A stretch of DNA of 9,403 nt from Kiritimatiellales bacterium (GCA_013042165.1 JABDQT010000137.1:1-9403); one strand, 5' to 3'; numbered from the stretch's first letter, positions 1 to 5,688 are shown. The notes: generated by a model from the sequence alone, not told the origin. Translations and numbers: made by a program.

Positions 1-607
1 CCATAAACACATGGGGATCAAATGCAAGATTAACGGTTTCATTTTTACCATCTTCGCCCGCAACGGCGATGGGATATTCACCGGGCTCATGACGGCTGAG
101 GGCATCGAGTACCCCGGGCACAGCCACCGGTATGCCGGCACCCATGATGACCACGGACACGCCCGCAAGCAGCGCACCGTAGATGGAGGGCAGGTGGGGC
201 AGCTGGATTTTTTCGAGATAATTGATTCCGACCGGATGCGTGTGCCCTTCCCTCGCCAGGAAAACCTCTACAAAGTTGCCGACGATGCAAATCTCTTGCG
301 GTGCTGCATGGCCATCAAGCGTGGGCATGGGAAGCCACCGAAAAGGTTTATTCCTGGGCAACCCTTCAGGAAGAAAGAAGGTGTCGAGAACGCGTTCGGC
401 CATACGCGCAAAAGGAAAATGCTCCAGGGCACGGCGGACGTGCCCGCCGGGGTCACCAGCCTGCAGCCGACGGGTTACGACCACATCAAGCGCTGTACCG
501 GATACAACACCCAGCTGACCGAGCCTTGAAACCGCACGGGCGAGGCGCCAGTCCGAAATTCCGAAACCCATCCCGCCCTGAATAATTTTTGGAGGTGCAA
601 TATGCAT
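1..607 (-). CDS. Nitronate monooxygenase / 2-nitropropane dioxygenase family protein (partial, N-terminal part)
   Basis: An open leftward frame of 202 codons reads without a stop from an ATG at 607-605 to the window edge, so only the N-terminal part is present. The product begins MHIAPPKIIQGGMG and carries hallmarks of the FMN-dependent TIM-barrel nitronate monooxygenase (2-nitropropane dioxygenase) superfamily. These are IQGGMG at residues 9-14, GVVSGTALD at 33-41, and a segment around residues 127-160 with VGINYLEKIQ and VVIMGAGIP. Known members oxidise alkyl nitronates with flavin and O2, and relatives act as enoyl reductases, so the substrate cannot be fixed here. An in-frame TAG lies shortly upstream of the ATG, which limits the start. 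No clear Shine-Dalgarno sequence precedes it. The gene is divergent from the oxidoreductase that starts at 926. Family assignment is strong; exact activity is uncertain. Confidence 0.85.
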   Translation of the reverse strand, partial: MHIAPPKIIQGGMGFGISDWRLARAVSRLGQLGVVSGTALDVVVTRRLQAGDPGGHVRRALEHFPFARMAERVLDTFFLPEGLPRNKPFRWLPMPTLDGHAAPQEICIVGNFVEVFLAREGHTHPVGINYLEKIQLPHLPSIYGALLAGVSVVIMGAGIPVAVPGVLDALSRHEPGEYPIAVAGEDGKNETVNLAFDPHVFM

Positions 608-925
608 CAGTACGAATATGAGCGATGACTAGGGGAATAACTACAACAATCTCTTATTAAAGAGATCTGCAACATGCTCTTCCAAAAAATAAGCTGGAAC
701 CGCGAGCTTTTTTCTAAGCACCCAGCATGGCAGAGGCCTTGGCTTTTTTGTCGTACTGGCGGAATGATTGGGTTATTGCTAAACAATCGATGGAAGCGCC
801 AAAGGCACAAGCATTACTGCACCGGCCCATGCAATCACTTGTCCGATTGCGCGCTCGGTAAATCATTTTTTGAGACGAAAAAAGGTCGGCTTCTTGAAGC
901 GGTCATTCAAACTGGGGTACATGGC
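608..925. other. Divergent intergenic region, no supported gene
   Basis: This 318-base stretch separates the divergent flavoenzyme and oxidoreductase genes and should hold both promoters, although I see no convincing -35/-10 pair. It contains a perfect 7-bp inverted repeat (649-666) and a weaker AAGCT...AGCTT dyad (691-709) followed by a T run. The oxidoreductase frame stays open upstream to 674, but the extra 84 codons give a Cys/Arg/Trp-rich sequence unlike the family. Short leftward frames, such as one at 714-866 of 50 codons, lack ribosome binding sites and recognisable similarity. No tRNA fold was seen. The region may include decayed coding sequence, but I cannot name a source. Confidence 0.5.
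649..666. promoter_or_regulatory. Perfect 7-bp inverted repeat (possible operator)
   Basis: ATCTCTT, a 4-base spacer ATTA, then AAGAGAT. It lies 42 bases upstream of the leftward flavoenzyme start. It is symmetrical and A/T-rich, and no T run follows it on either strand, so an operator is more likely than a terminator. No regulator can be assigned. Confidence 0.3.
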
Positions 926-1936
926 ATGATGAATCTGGATAACGAGCAGAAACCCTTCCGCTGGGGCATCATGGGATGCGGTCGGATTGCCGTAAAATTT
1001 TTCACCGCGCTCAGCCACACTGGAGAAGGACTTGTGGTGGCTGCGGCATCAAAATCGATGCACCGTGCCAACCGCTTGCAGCGGAAAACCGGCATCGAGA
1101 CCATCTACAGCTCCTACGAGGCGATGCTCGACAGTGACGAGCTGGATGCCGTCTACATCGCCAATACCCATAATGCCCATGCCGATTCCGCCCTGCTCTG
1201 TCTTGAGCGCGGTATTCCGGTTCTGATTGAAAAACCTATTACGCAAAACGCGAAGCAGACGGAACGCATTATTGCCGCGGCACGGGCAAACAACACCTTT
1301 GCGATGGAGGCGATGTGGACGCGCTTCAATCCGGCCGTGATTAAACTGCAGGACGTATTGGCCGCAGGAACCATCGGCGAAGTCCGTTCCCTCGAAGCCG
1401 AGTTCTGCGTCCGCATGAACCCGCTCAACCCGAAGATGAGGCCGTGGAACCGGATGTGTTCCCCCCGACTCGCCGGCGGCGCCCTGCTCGATCTCGGCGT
1501 CTACCCCATCGTATTCGCGCGCATGGTTTTCGGCCAGGCCCCGGCTTCAATTTCCAGCTCGGCCGACATGGCATGGACCGGCGTGGACAAGTCCTCTCAG
1601 TACACCTTTGAATATTCGAACGGAGCACGGGCGCAGATGCAGACATCGTTTGTCAAAGAGCGTCCGCGCATAATGGTGATTACCGGGACAACGGGCAGCA
1701 TCCACATGACCGGCTTCCACGGCTCAGACCGCTTCATCATCAGACGGGACGGCCGGCCGGAAGAGGTGGTACAGTGCGATCCCTCCGGATTTGAGCATGA
1801 AATCCGCGAAGTCCACCGCTGTCTGAAGGCTGGATTGACTGAAAGCCCGTCCATGCCACTGGCTGAAACCCTCGAGACGATGCAGACCCTTGATGCCATC
1901 CGCGCTCAATGGGGCATGAAATATCCCGGCGAATAA
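926..1936 (+). CDS. Gfo/Idh/MocA family NAD(P)-dependent oxidoreductase (dihydrodiol dehydrogenase-like)
   Basis: A 336-aa protein with a typical two-domain Gfo/Idh/MocA layout. The N-terminal Rossmann fold has the nucleotide-binding GxGxxA motif at residues 17-22 (GCGRIA). The EKP motif at 102-104 carries the conserved active-site lysine K103. The C-terminal alpha/beta substrate domain includes GGALLDLGVYP near 184-194. MEAMWTRF near 127-134 resembles the dimeric dihydrodiol dehydrogenase / glucose-fructose oxidoreductase branch. Members oxidise or reduce sugars, inositols or diols with NAD(P); the substrate is not predictable. The reading frame is open back to 674, but the ATG at 926 (or 929) gives the usual family length, and GGGG at 914-917 may act as a weak ribosome binding site. 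Translation ends directly against the miaE stop codon. It is cytoplasmic, with no signal peptide at the chosen start. Confidence 0.88.
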   Translation: MMNLDNEQKPFRWGIMGCGRIAVKFFTALSHTGEGLVVAAASKSMHRANRLQRKTGIETIYSSYEAMLDSDELDAVYIANTHNAHADSALLCLERGIPVLIEKPITQNAKQTERIIAAARANNTFAMEAMWTRFNPAVIKLQDVLAAGTIGEVRSLEAEFCVRMNPLNPKMRPWNRMCSPRLAGGALLDLGVYPIVFARMVFGQAPASISSSADMAWTGVDKSSQYTFEYSNGARAQMQTSFVKERPRIMVITGTTGSIHMTGFHGSDRFIIRRDGRPEEVVQCDPSGFEHEIREVHRCLKAGLTESPSMPLAETLETMQTLDAIRAQWGMKYPGE

Positions 1937-2554
1937 TCAGGCAGGAATACCGCTGTGAAAGCGAAACTGCTCGTCGGGCGATTCAATGGCGGCGCGCTCA
2001 ATCTTGCCGAACCAGGTGATGCGATCGCCGATTGGCTCGCCGGCATATGCGTCGGCGAGCGTCAGATAGTCCTTGAAGTGGCGCGCCTCGGACTTGAGCA
2101 AGGAGCCATAGAACACCGAGAGTTCCTCGTCGACATGCGGCGCAAGCGAAGCAAAGCGCTCGCAGGAACGCGCTTCAATGTATGCCCCGACAATCAATGT
2201 ATCGACCAGGTTCCCCGGTTCCTTTTTCCGCACCTCGGCGTTGAGCCGGCCGGCATAACGGGAGGGCTTTAGGATCCTGTAGGTATAACCGCGCTTGATA
2301 ATCAGCTCATGCACCTTCTCAAAATGGCGAAGCTCCTCGCGGGCCAGCTTCGACATCTTCGATAAAAGATCAGGCTTATCGGGGCAGCGAAACATCAGCC
2401 CGAGCGCAGTACGTGCGGCGCATTGCTCCAGATAGCAATGGTTCAGCAGAAGAACCTCTTCCTGGTCCATTGCCTCGTCAATCCAGGCCGGCGGTGTGCG
2501 ACACGGAAGAAAATCGAGCAATACGTCCAAATCAGCCTGACTGACCAGTTCCAT
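1937..2554 (-). CDS. miaE: tRNA 2-methylthio-N6-isopentenyl-adenosine(37) hydroxylase MiaE
   Basis: A 205-aa protein matching MiaE, the non-haem di-iron monooxygenase that uses O2 to hydroxylate the isopentenyl group of ms2i6A37 in tRNAs reading UNN codons. The ferritin-like four-helix ligand set is visible: E43, the ExxH pair E74/H77 in EELRH, E127 in IEARSCERF, and the ExxH pair E156/H159 in SEARH. Family phrases VDTLIVGAYIEARSCERF and RFHSGIP are present. The open frame extends to 2623, but two adjacent ATGs lie at 2557 and 2554; GGAG at 2563-2560 is 5 bases before 2554 when measured from the end of GGAGAA, so 2554 is preferred. The hydroxylase acts after MiaA and MiaB, neither of which is in the window. 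It is convergent with the oxidoreductase, with no spacer. It implies at least occasional exposure to oxygen. Confidence 0.93.
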   Translation of the reverse strand: MELVSQADLDVLLDFLPCRTPPAWIDEAMDQEEVLLLNHCYLEQCAARTALGLMFRCPDKPDLLSKMSKLAREELRHFEKVHELIIKRGYTYRILKPSRYAGRLNAEVRKKEPGNLVDTLIVGAYIEARSCERFASLAPHVDEELSVFYGSLLKSEARHFKDYLTLADAYAGEPIGDRITWFGKIERAAIESPDEQFRFHSGIPA

Positions 2555-2849
2555 CATGATTCTCCAAGGTTTGTTAAAAAATGGCCTGCACTGCTGTCGA
2601 ATATTAAACCATCGGCAACGCAAAGATTATTACCATGTCGATCAGGGCCTGTTAAGCCATCTTATGAAGCGCTTGATTCCGAAGGATTGACGCGTGCATG
2701 TAAAACGTTGCAGTCCAAGTGGCTGATTATCCCAATCATATAAAAATAGTATAATTTACTACTCCAGATGCCTGCTGTCAACGCCGGATATGGCACAATT
2801 CCTGCTTTACCTTAAACAGTAAATCTATATATTAACGTACGGTGAAATT
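2555..2849. other. Divergent intergenic region between miaE and the first arsR
   Basis: A 295-base region with no convincing gene. It should hold the leftward miaE promoter; a TAATAT-like box lies at 2606-2601 on the minus strand without a good -35. It should also hold the rightward arsR promoter. A TATAAT lies at 2750-2755 (plus) but its -35 partner, TTATCC, is poor. The better rightward candidate is nearer the gene, at 2806-2833. A small dyad TGATT-N5-AATCA occurs at 2724-2738. Confidence 0.5.
2806..2833 (+). promoter_or_regulatory. Candidate promoter of the first arsR gene
   Basis: TTTACC (2806-2811), a 16-base spacer, then TATATT (2828-2833). The -10 box runs into ATATTAAC. The same octamer lies at nearly the same distance upstream of the second arsR gene: 13 versus 14 bases before the ATG. 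Overlap of a shared A/T-rich element with the -10 box would suit ArsR-type autorepression. Read by eye only. Confidence 0.4.
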
Positions 2850-3149
2850 ATGACGACAAGACAACGAAGCATGGCAGCAGAAGTTCTTAAGGCGCTGGCC
2901 CACCCTATCCGCCTGGGTGTGCTTGAGGCGCTGTCCACGGGCGAGCGGACGGTTACGGAGCTCTACGAAGAGCTCGGATGCAGCCAGTCCATGATGTCCC
3001 AGCAAATCAAAACCCTCTGCCAGCAGAAGCTGATCACCATACGCAAGGAAGGCATTCAGAAATATTGCGCCCTCAGCAATCGCGACTTTCTCGATGTGTT
3101 CACTTGCATGGACGGCCATCTGCGCAAATATCTGAACTTCCAGGAATAG
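2850..3149 (+). CDS. ArsR-family winged-helix transcriptional repressor (copy 1)
   Basis: A 99-aa single-domain protein of ArsR/SmtB type. It has AEVLKALAHPIRLGVLEAL at residues 10-28, a helix-turn-helix with recognition helix CSQSMMSQQIKTL (44-56), and a beta-wing ITIRKEGIQKYCAL (62-75). Such repressors bind DNA as dimers and leave it when metal, metalloid or a thiol-reactive signal binds. The ELCVCDL metal motif of classic ArsR is absent. Instead there are cysteines at 44 (start of the recognition helix), 57, 73 (wing) and 86 (last helix). This favours a thiol-based redox or persulfide sensor, or a metal site of another type, but that is inference. GGTG at 2841-2844 precedes the ATG. It is about 71% identical (70 of 99 positions) to the next gene, which points to tandem duplication. 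Confidence 0.88.
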   Translation: MTTRQRSMAAEVLKALAHPIRLGVLEALSTGERTVTELYEELGCSQSMMSQQIKTLCQQKLITIRKEGIQKYCALSNRDFLDVFTCMDGHLRKYLNFQE

Positions 3150-3181
3150 AACCCGGGCACACCGCTCGAAAACGATCTCCT

Positions 3182-3218
3182 GCAATAGGCGTGTCATCCG
3201 ACGATTCGCACCTATTGC
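3182..3218 (+). other. Inverted repeat downstream of the first arsR (hairpin or operator)
   Basis: GCAATAGG (3182-3189) and CCTATTGC (3211-3218) are perfect 8-bp arms around a 21-base loop, 32 bases after the stop codon of the first arsR. TGTTTAATAG follows, too poor in T for a strong intrinsic terminator. CTATT (3212-3216) can alternatively pair with AATAG (3224-3228), so two exclusive hairpins are possible. The GCAAT...ATTGC core recurs after the second arsR. Confidence 0.4.
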
Positions 3219-3297
3219 TGTTTAATAGTCAATCCCGCGCACAGCCTCCTCCCCTGTGACACCTTCATCCGTTTAGGCTGGACTTTTTATGAAAACA

Positions 3298-3311
3298 TTT
3301 TAATATTAAAA
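3298..3311. promoter_or_regulatory. 14-bp perfect A/T palindrome upstream of the second arsR (candidate ArsR operator)
   Basis: TTTTAATATTAAAA is a perfect palindrome ending 22 bases before the ATG at 3334. Within and after it, AATATTAA occurs twice as a direct repeat (3302-3309 and 3311-3318), 9 bases apart. The second copy forms part of ATATTAAC, shared with the leader of the first arsR. ArsR-family operators are typically A/T-rich dyads over the promoter, so this is a good autoregulation candidate. No binding specificity can be proved from sequence. Confidence 0.5.
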
Positions 3312-3333
3312 ATATTAACAGTTGAGGTGCTTT

Positions 3334-3633
3334 ATGACTACATCCGAACGAGCTGCAGCCGCCGAAGTGCTCAAAGCCATCGCGCATCCTGTGCGCCTGG
3401 GCGTGATTGAAATTCTGGCTCAGGGCGAGCGAACGGTCACTGCATTGTATGAAGAACTGAAGTGCAGCCAGTCGATGATGTCGCACCAACTGAAGACGCT
3501 TTCCCAACAGAAGCTGGTCACGATCCGCAAAGAGGGTACTCAGAAATACTGCAGCCTGGCGAATACTGAATTTATCAAGGTCTTCAGCTGTATGCAGAAC
3601 CATCTTCGAAACTTCCTTAACTTCAAAGAGTGA
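3334..3633 (+). CDS. ArsR-family winged-helix transcriptional repressor (copy 2)
   Basis: A 99-aa paralogue of the gene at 2850, equal in length and alignable without gaps. The ATG at 3334, with GAGG at 3324-3327 and a 6-base spacer, is preferred over an in-frame TTG at 3322 because it matches the MTT start of copy 1. Shared features are the CSQSMMS recognition helix, the TIRKEG wing and cysteines 44, 73 and 86; copy 1 C57 is serine here. The conserved three cysteines against a diverged background suggest they matter for sensing. Differences cluster in the N-terminus, the wing end (I70T) and the last helix (DGHLRKY versus QNHLRNF), which may alter the signal or dimer partner; heterodimers are conceivable. 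It lies upstream of the DUF302 gene and may control it. Confidence 0.88.
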   Translation: MTTSERAAAAEVLKAIAHPVRLGVIEILAQGERTVTALYEELKCSQSMMSHQLKTLSQQKLVTIRKEGTQKYCSLANTEFIKVFSCMQNHLRNFLNFKE

Positions 3634-3641
3634 TTTTCAGA

Positions 3642-3655
3642 AGCAATGGATTGCT
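3642..3655. other. Short perfect dyad downstream of the second arsR
   Basis: AGCAAT-GG-ATTGCT is a perfect 14-bp interrupted palindrome starting 8 bases after the second arsR stop codon. A further palindrome, GCAATTGC, lies at 3684-3691. Both share the GCAAT/ATTGC core of the repeat after the first arsR. The two-base centre makes a protein-binding site more likely than an RNA hairpin, and no T run follows. Confidence 0.4.
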
Positions 3656-3694
3656 GACGGCTAAGAAAACCTGTGGCTTGCACGCAATTGCAAC

Positions 3695-3709
3695 CCGGAA
3701 ATATTCCGG
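3695..3709. promoter_or_regulatory. 15-bp palindrome upstream of the DUF302 gene (candidate operator)
   Basis: CCGGAA-ATA-TTCCGG has perfect 6-bp arms, ending 66 bases before the ATG at 3776. It is nested in a weaker flanking dyad, TTGC..CCCG (3688-3697) against CGGGCAA (3712-3718). Its centre AATATT resembles the core of the palindrome before the second arsR, but the G/C arms differ, so another regulator is possible. Confidence 0.4.
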
Positions 3710-3775
3710 AACGGGCAACTCGGGAAATCCGCTTTAAGACAAGGAACAGCAAATCTTTTTAACCAGGAGGAACAT

Positions 3776-4237
3776 ATGAAGCCGCTTATATCAGGAGCTG
3801 TATTCGGAGCCGCACTGGCTGTGGTGGGTAGTGCATGGGTGATGCCGAAACTGATGGTCAAAGAAAAAGCGAGCCCCATGGGCTATGAAGAAACCATTGC
3901 CCACATTCAAAATAATGTGACGAATGCGGGCTGGAAGGTGTCAGCACTCATGAGATTGGACAAGACACTCGCCAAGGAAGGAAAAACCGTGTTGCCCGTT
4001 GCTTCGTTTAAAATCTGCCAGCCCGATCATGCTGAACAGGTGTTGCTCGACGATAAGGCGCGTTCGCTTTCCGTGATGATGCCCTGCTCCATTGCCGTGT
4101 ATGAGAAGGCGGATGGAAAAACCTACATCTCGACGATGAACGCGGCCCTGATGGGTCGGATGTTTGGAGGCACGGCGCAGAAGGTGATGGGAGGACCGGT
4201 TGCCCGCGAAACGGCCTCATTTATTGAATTCAACTAG
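3776..4237 (+). CDS. Membrane-anchored DUF302 domain protein
   Basis: A 153-aa protein. Residues 5-23 form a hydrophobic helix that looks like a signal anchor, placing the rest outside the cytoplasm. The remainder matches DUF302: ICQPDHA at 80-86, LSVMMPCSIAVYEKADGKTYIS around 98-119, and MNAALMGRMFGG at 121-132. The two family cysteines (here C81 and C104) and H85 could hold a metal, a thiol pair or a sulfur species. DUF302 has no established biochemical role to my knowledge. An ideal AGGAGG at 3765-3770 lies 5 bases before the ATG, so high translation is expected. The DUF4405 gene follows after 10 bases and is almost certainly co-transcribed. Two ArsR repressors upstream suggest inducible expression. 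Domain assignment is good; function is unknown. Confidence 0.82.
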   Translation: MKPLISGAVFGAALAVVGSAWVMPKLMVKEKASPMGYEETIAHIQNNVTNAGWKVSALMRLDKTLAKEGKTVLPVASFKICQPDHAEQVLLDDKARSLSVMMPCSIAVYEKADGKTYISTMNAALMGRMFGGTAQKVMGGPVARETASFIEFN

Positions 4238-4247
4238 AAAGGGTCAC

Positions 4248-5075
4248 ATGTCGCTAAGAAAAATTACATCGCTCACCACACTGATGTCTTTCATTTTGCT
4301 GATCATAACCAGCATCATTCTATACATCACACCGCAGGGTAAAATCGCGTTCTGGGCCAACTGGGATTGCTGGGGTCTCGGGAAGGAGCAATGGGGCGCA
4401 CTGCATACCAATCTGGGCTTTCTCTTCCTGATTGCAGGTATCATCCATACGGTGCTCAACTGGAAGCCGATCGTGGCCTATATGAAGAATCAGGCTAAAC
4501 AACTCAAGGTTTTCACAACCGACTTCAATATATCTCTGGTCATTACGCTCGTCATTACCGTGATGACGCTGTTCAGCCTTCCACCGGTTAACGCAATCCA
4601 GACCTTCGGCGAGTCGCTCAAAGAAGCCGCTGCTGAAACATACGGCGAACCGCCCTATGGCCACGCCGAAGCATCACCGCTTCAATCCTTTTGCAAACGG
4701 ACCGGTATCGAGCTGAAAGACGCCATGAAGAAACTTGAACAAGCCAGCCTCAAAGAGGTGTCGTCCACGGCCACACTCGCCGAAATCGCCGCCGCCAACA
4801 ATATGACCCCGCAAGAGGTTTACAGCATCTTCCAGCCGAAACCGCTTCAACGTGGTGAAACCATGGTAATGCCGGAGAGTCCGGGCATGGGATTCGGACG
4901 CAAAATCCTCGCCGATATATGCGCGACCTATGGACTGAAAGTCGATGAAATCATCAACGGGCTCAAAGGGCATGGTATTAATGCGCGCGCAGAAGAATCG
5001 ATGAAGACCATTGCTGAAGCAAACGATATGGATCCTCACGGCCTTTACGAGGTCATTCGCCAGATGCAGAACTAG
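4248..5075 (+). CDS. DUF4405 domain membrane protein with C-terminal tandem helical repeats
   Basis: A 275-aa protein. The frame is open to 4200, but the ATG at 4248, preceded by AAAGGG (4238-4243), lies after the upstream stop and gives the MSLRKITSLT start typical of DUF4405 proteins. Hydrophobic helices lie near residues 9-28, 52-71 and 94-112. H53 and H67 sit in helix 2, 14 residues apart, the spacing of two b-haem ligands on one helix in cytochrome b; however, no matching histidines occur in the other helices. After a linker come two related segments, 146-195 and 222-270. Both have the pattern C-x3-G, a leucine 10 residues on, then IAxAN-x-M-x-P and a tyrosine, with C149 and C225 equivalent. 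The segments resemble small helical modules, possibly binding a partner or cofactor. The gene is translationally close to DUF302. Its stop codon overlaps that of smpB. Function is unknown. Confidence 0.82.
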   Translation: MSLRKITSLTTLMSFILLIITSIILYITPQGKIAFWANWDCWGLGKEQWGALHTNLGFLFLIAGIIHTVLNWKPIVAYMKNQAKQLKVFTTDFNISLVITLVITVMTLFSLPPVNAIQTFGESLKEAAAETYGEPPYGHAEASPLQSFCKRTGIELKDAMKKLEQASLKEVSSTATLAEIAAANNMTPQEVYSIFQPKPLQRGETMVMPESPGMGFGRKILADICATYGLKVDEIINGLKGHGINARAEESMKTIAEANDMDPHGLYEVIRQMQN

Positions 5076-5563
5076 CGGGCGTTATGGCTGCGGATCGCAC
5101 GCTGCGTGTCGCGGTCCGTTTCACGCTTCTTGATTGTGTCGCGCTTATCAACCACGTTCTTACCCTTGGCCAAACCAACTTTGATCTTCACCTTGCCCCG
5201 CACGAGATACAGCTTGAGCGGGACAATGGTCAGCCCTTTTTCGCGGATCTTGCCGTATAGCCGCGCAATCTCCTTGCGGTGCATCAGCAGCTTGCGCTCG
5301 CGGGTCTGGTTGTGGTTGAAGATATTTCCGTGGTCGTAGGGCTGAATCGTACAGCCGACGAGCCATGCCTCCATGCGCTCGTCGATATGCACATAGCCTT
5401 CCTGAATACTTGCATGCCCCTGCTTGACCGACTTGACCTCGGTACCCGTCAGCACAAGGCCCGCCTCGATCTTTTCGAGAATATGGAAATCACGCATCGC
5501 CTTGCGGTTGGTGGCCAGCACCCCCGCTCCGGGATCATTCTTCTTTTTGTTTTTTCCGGCCAT
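5072..5563 (-). CDS. smpB: SsrA-binding protein SmpB
   Basis: A 163-aa protein matching SmpB, which binds tmRNA and brings it to stalled ribosomes for trans-translation and tagging of incomplete proteins. Visible family features are ATNRKAMRDFHILEKIEAGL near 17-36, GTEVKSVK (40-47), YDHGN near 76-80, the RKLLMHRKEI segment (90-99), and GLAKGKNVVDKRDTIKKRE near 130-148 with the basic C-terminal tail that inserts into the decoding centre. An in-frame TTG at 5587 would add eight residues, but the ATG at 5563 gives the usual length; AGGA about 12 bases upstream is a distant ribosome binding site. No ssrA (tmRNA) gene is seen nearby. It lies downstream of rpoZ but behind a terminator-like hairpin, so some independent transcription is likely. 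A weak TTGAGC-N16-TACGAT (5633 to 5606, minus) could serve. Confidence 0.96.
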   Translation of the reverse strand: MAGKNKKKNDPGAGVLATNRKAMRDFHILEKIEAGLVLTGTEVKSVKQGHASIQEGYVHIDERMEAWLVGCTIQPYDHGNIFNHNQTRERKLLMHRKEIARLYGKIREKGLTIVPLKLYLVRGKVKIKVGLAKGKNVVDKRDTIKKRETDRDTQRAIRSHNAR

Positions 5564-5617
5564 GGGATGAAAATTCCTAACCTTCAAGCACTACATTCGA
5601 AGCACATCGTACACTGA

Positions 5618-5651
5618 AAACAGAAAAGCTCAAAACATTGAAGCTTTGAGC
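5618..5651 (-). terminator. Rho-independent terminator of rpoZ
   Basis: On the minus strand GCTCAAA (5651-5645) pairs with TTTGAGC (5634-5628) around a 10-base loop and is followed directly by TTTTCTGTTTT. It sits 38 bases after the rpoZ stop and before smpB. The stem has modest G+C, so read-through into smpB is possible. Confidence 0.6.
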
Positions 5652-5688
5652 CTTTCGAAATTTCATGTTGCCTGGACTGCAGATATTT

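Noticed and set aside
11..529. 172-codon rightward open frame at the left edge
   Set aside because: It lies opposite the partial nitronate monooxygenase gene, whose translation carries clear family motifs; the rightward frame has none.
714..866. 50-codon leftward open frame ending ...QYDKKAKASAMLGA
   Set aside because: The end looks protein-like, but there is no Shine-Dalgarno sequence and no recognisable family, and other frames are equally open, so it is not called as a gene.
674..925. N-terminal extension of the Gfo/Idh/MocA protein to 420 residues
   Set aside because: The family length is met by starting at 926; the extension lacks similarity to the family and has no ribosome binding site at 674.
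3182..3228. Intrinsic terminator after the first arsR
   Set aside because: The 8-bp stem has a 21-base loop and only TGTTT after it, too weak to call as a terminator; kept as an inverted repeat.
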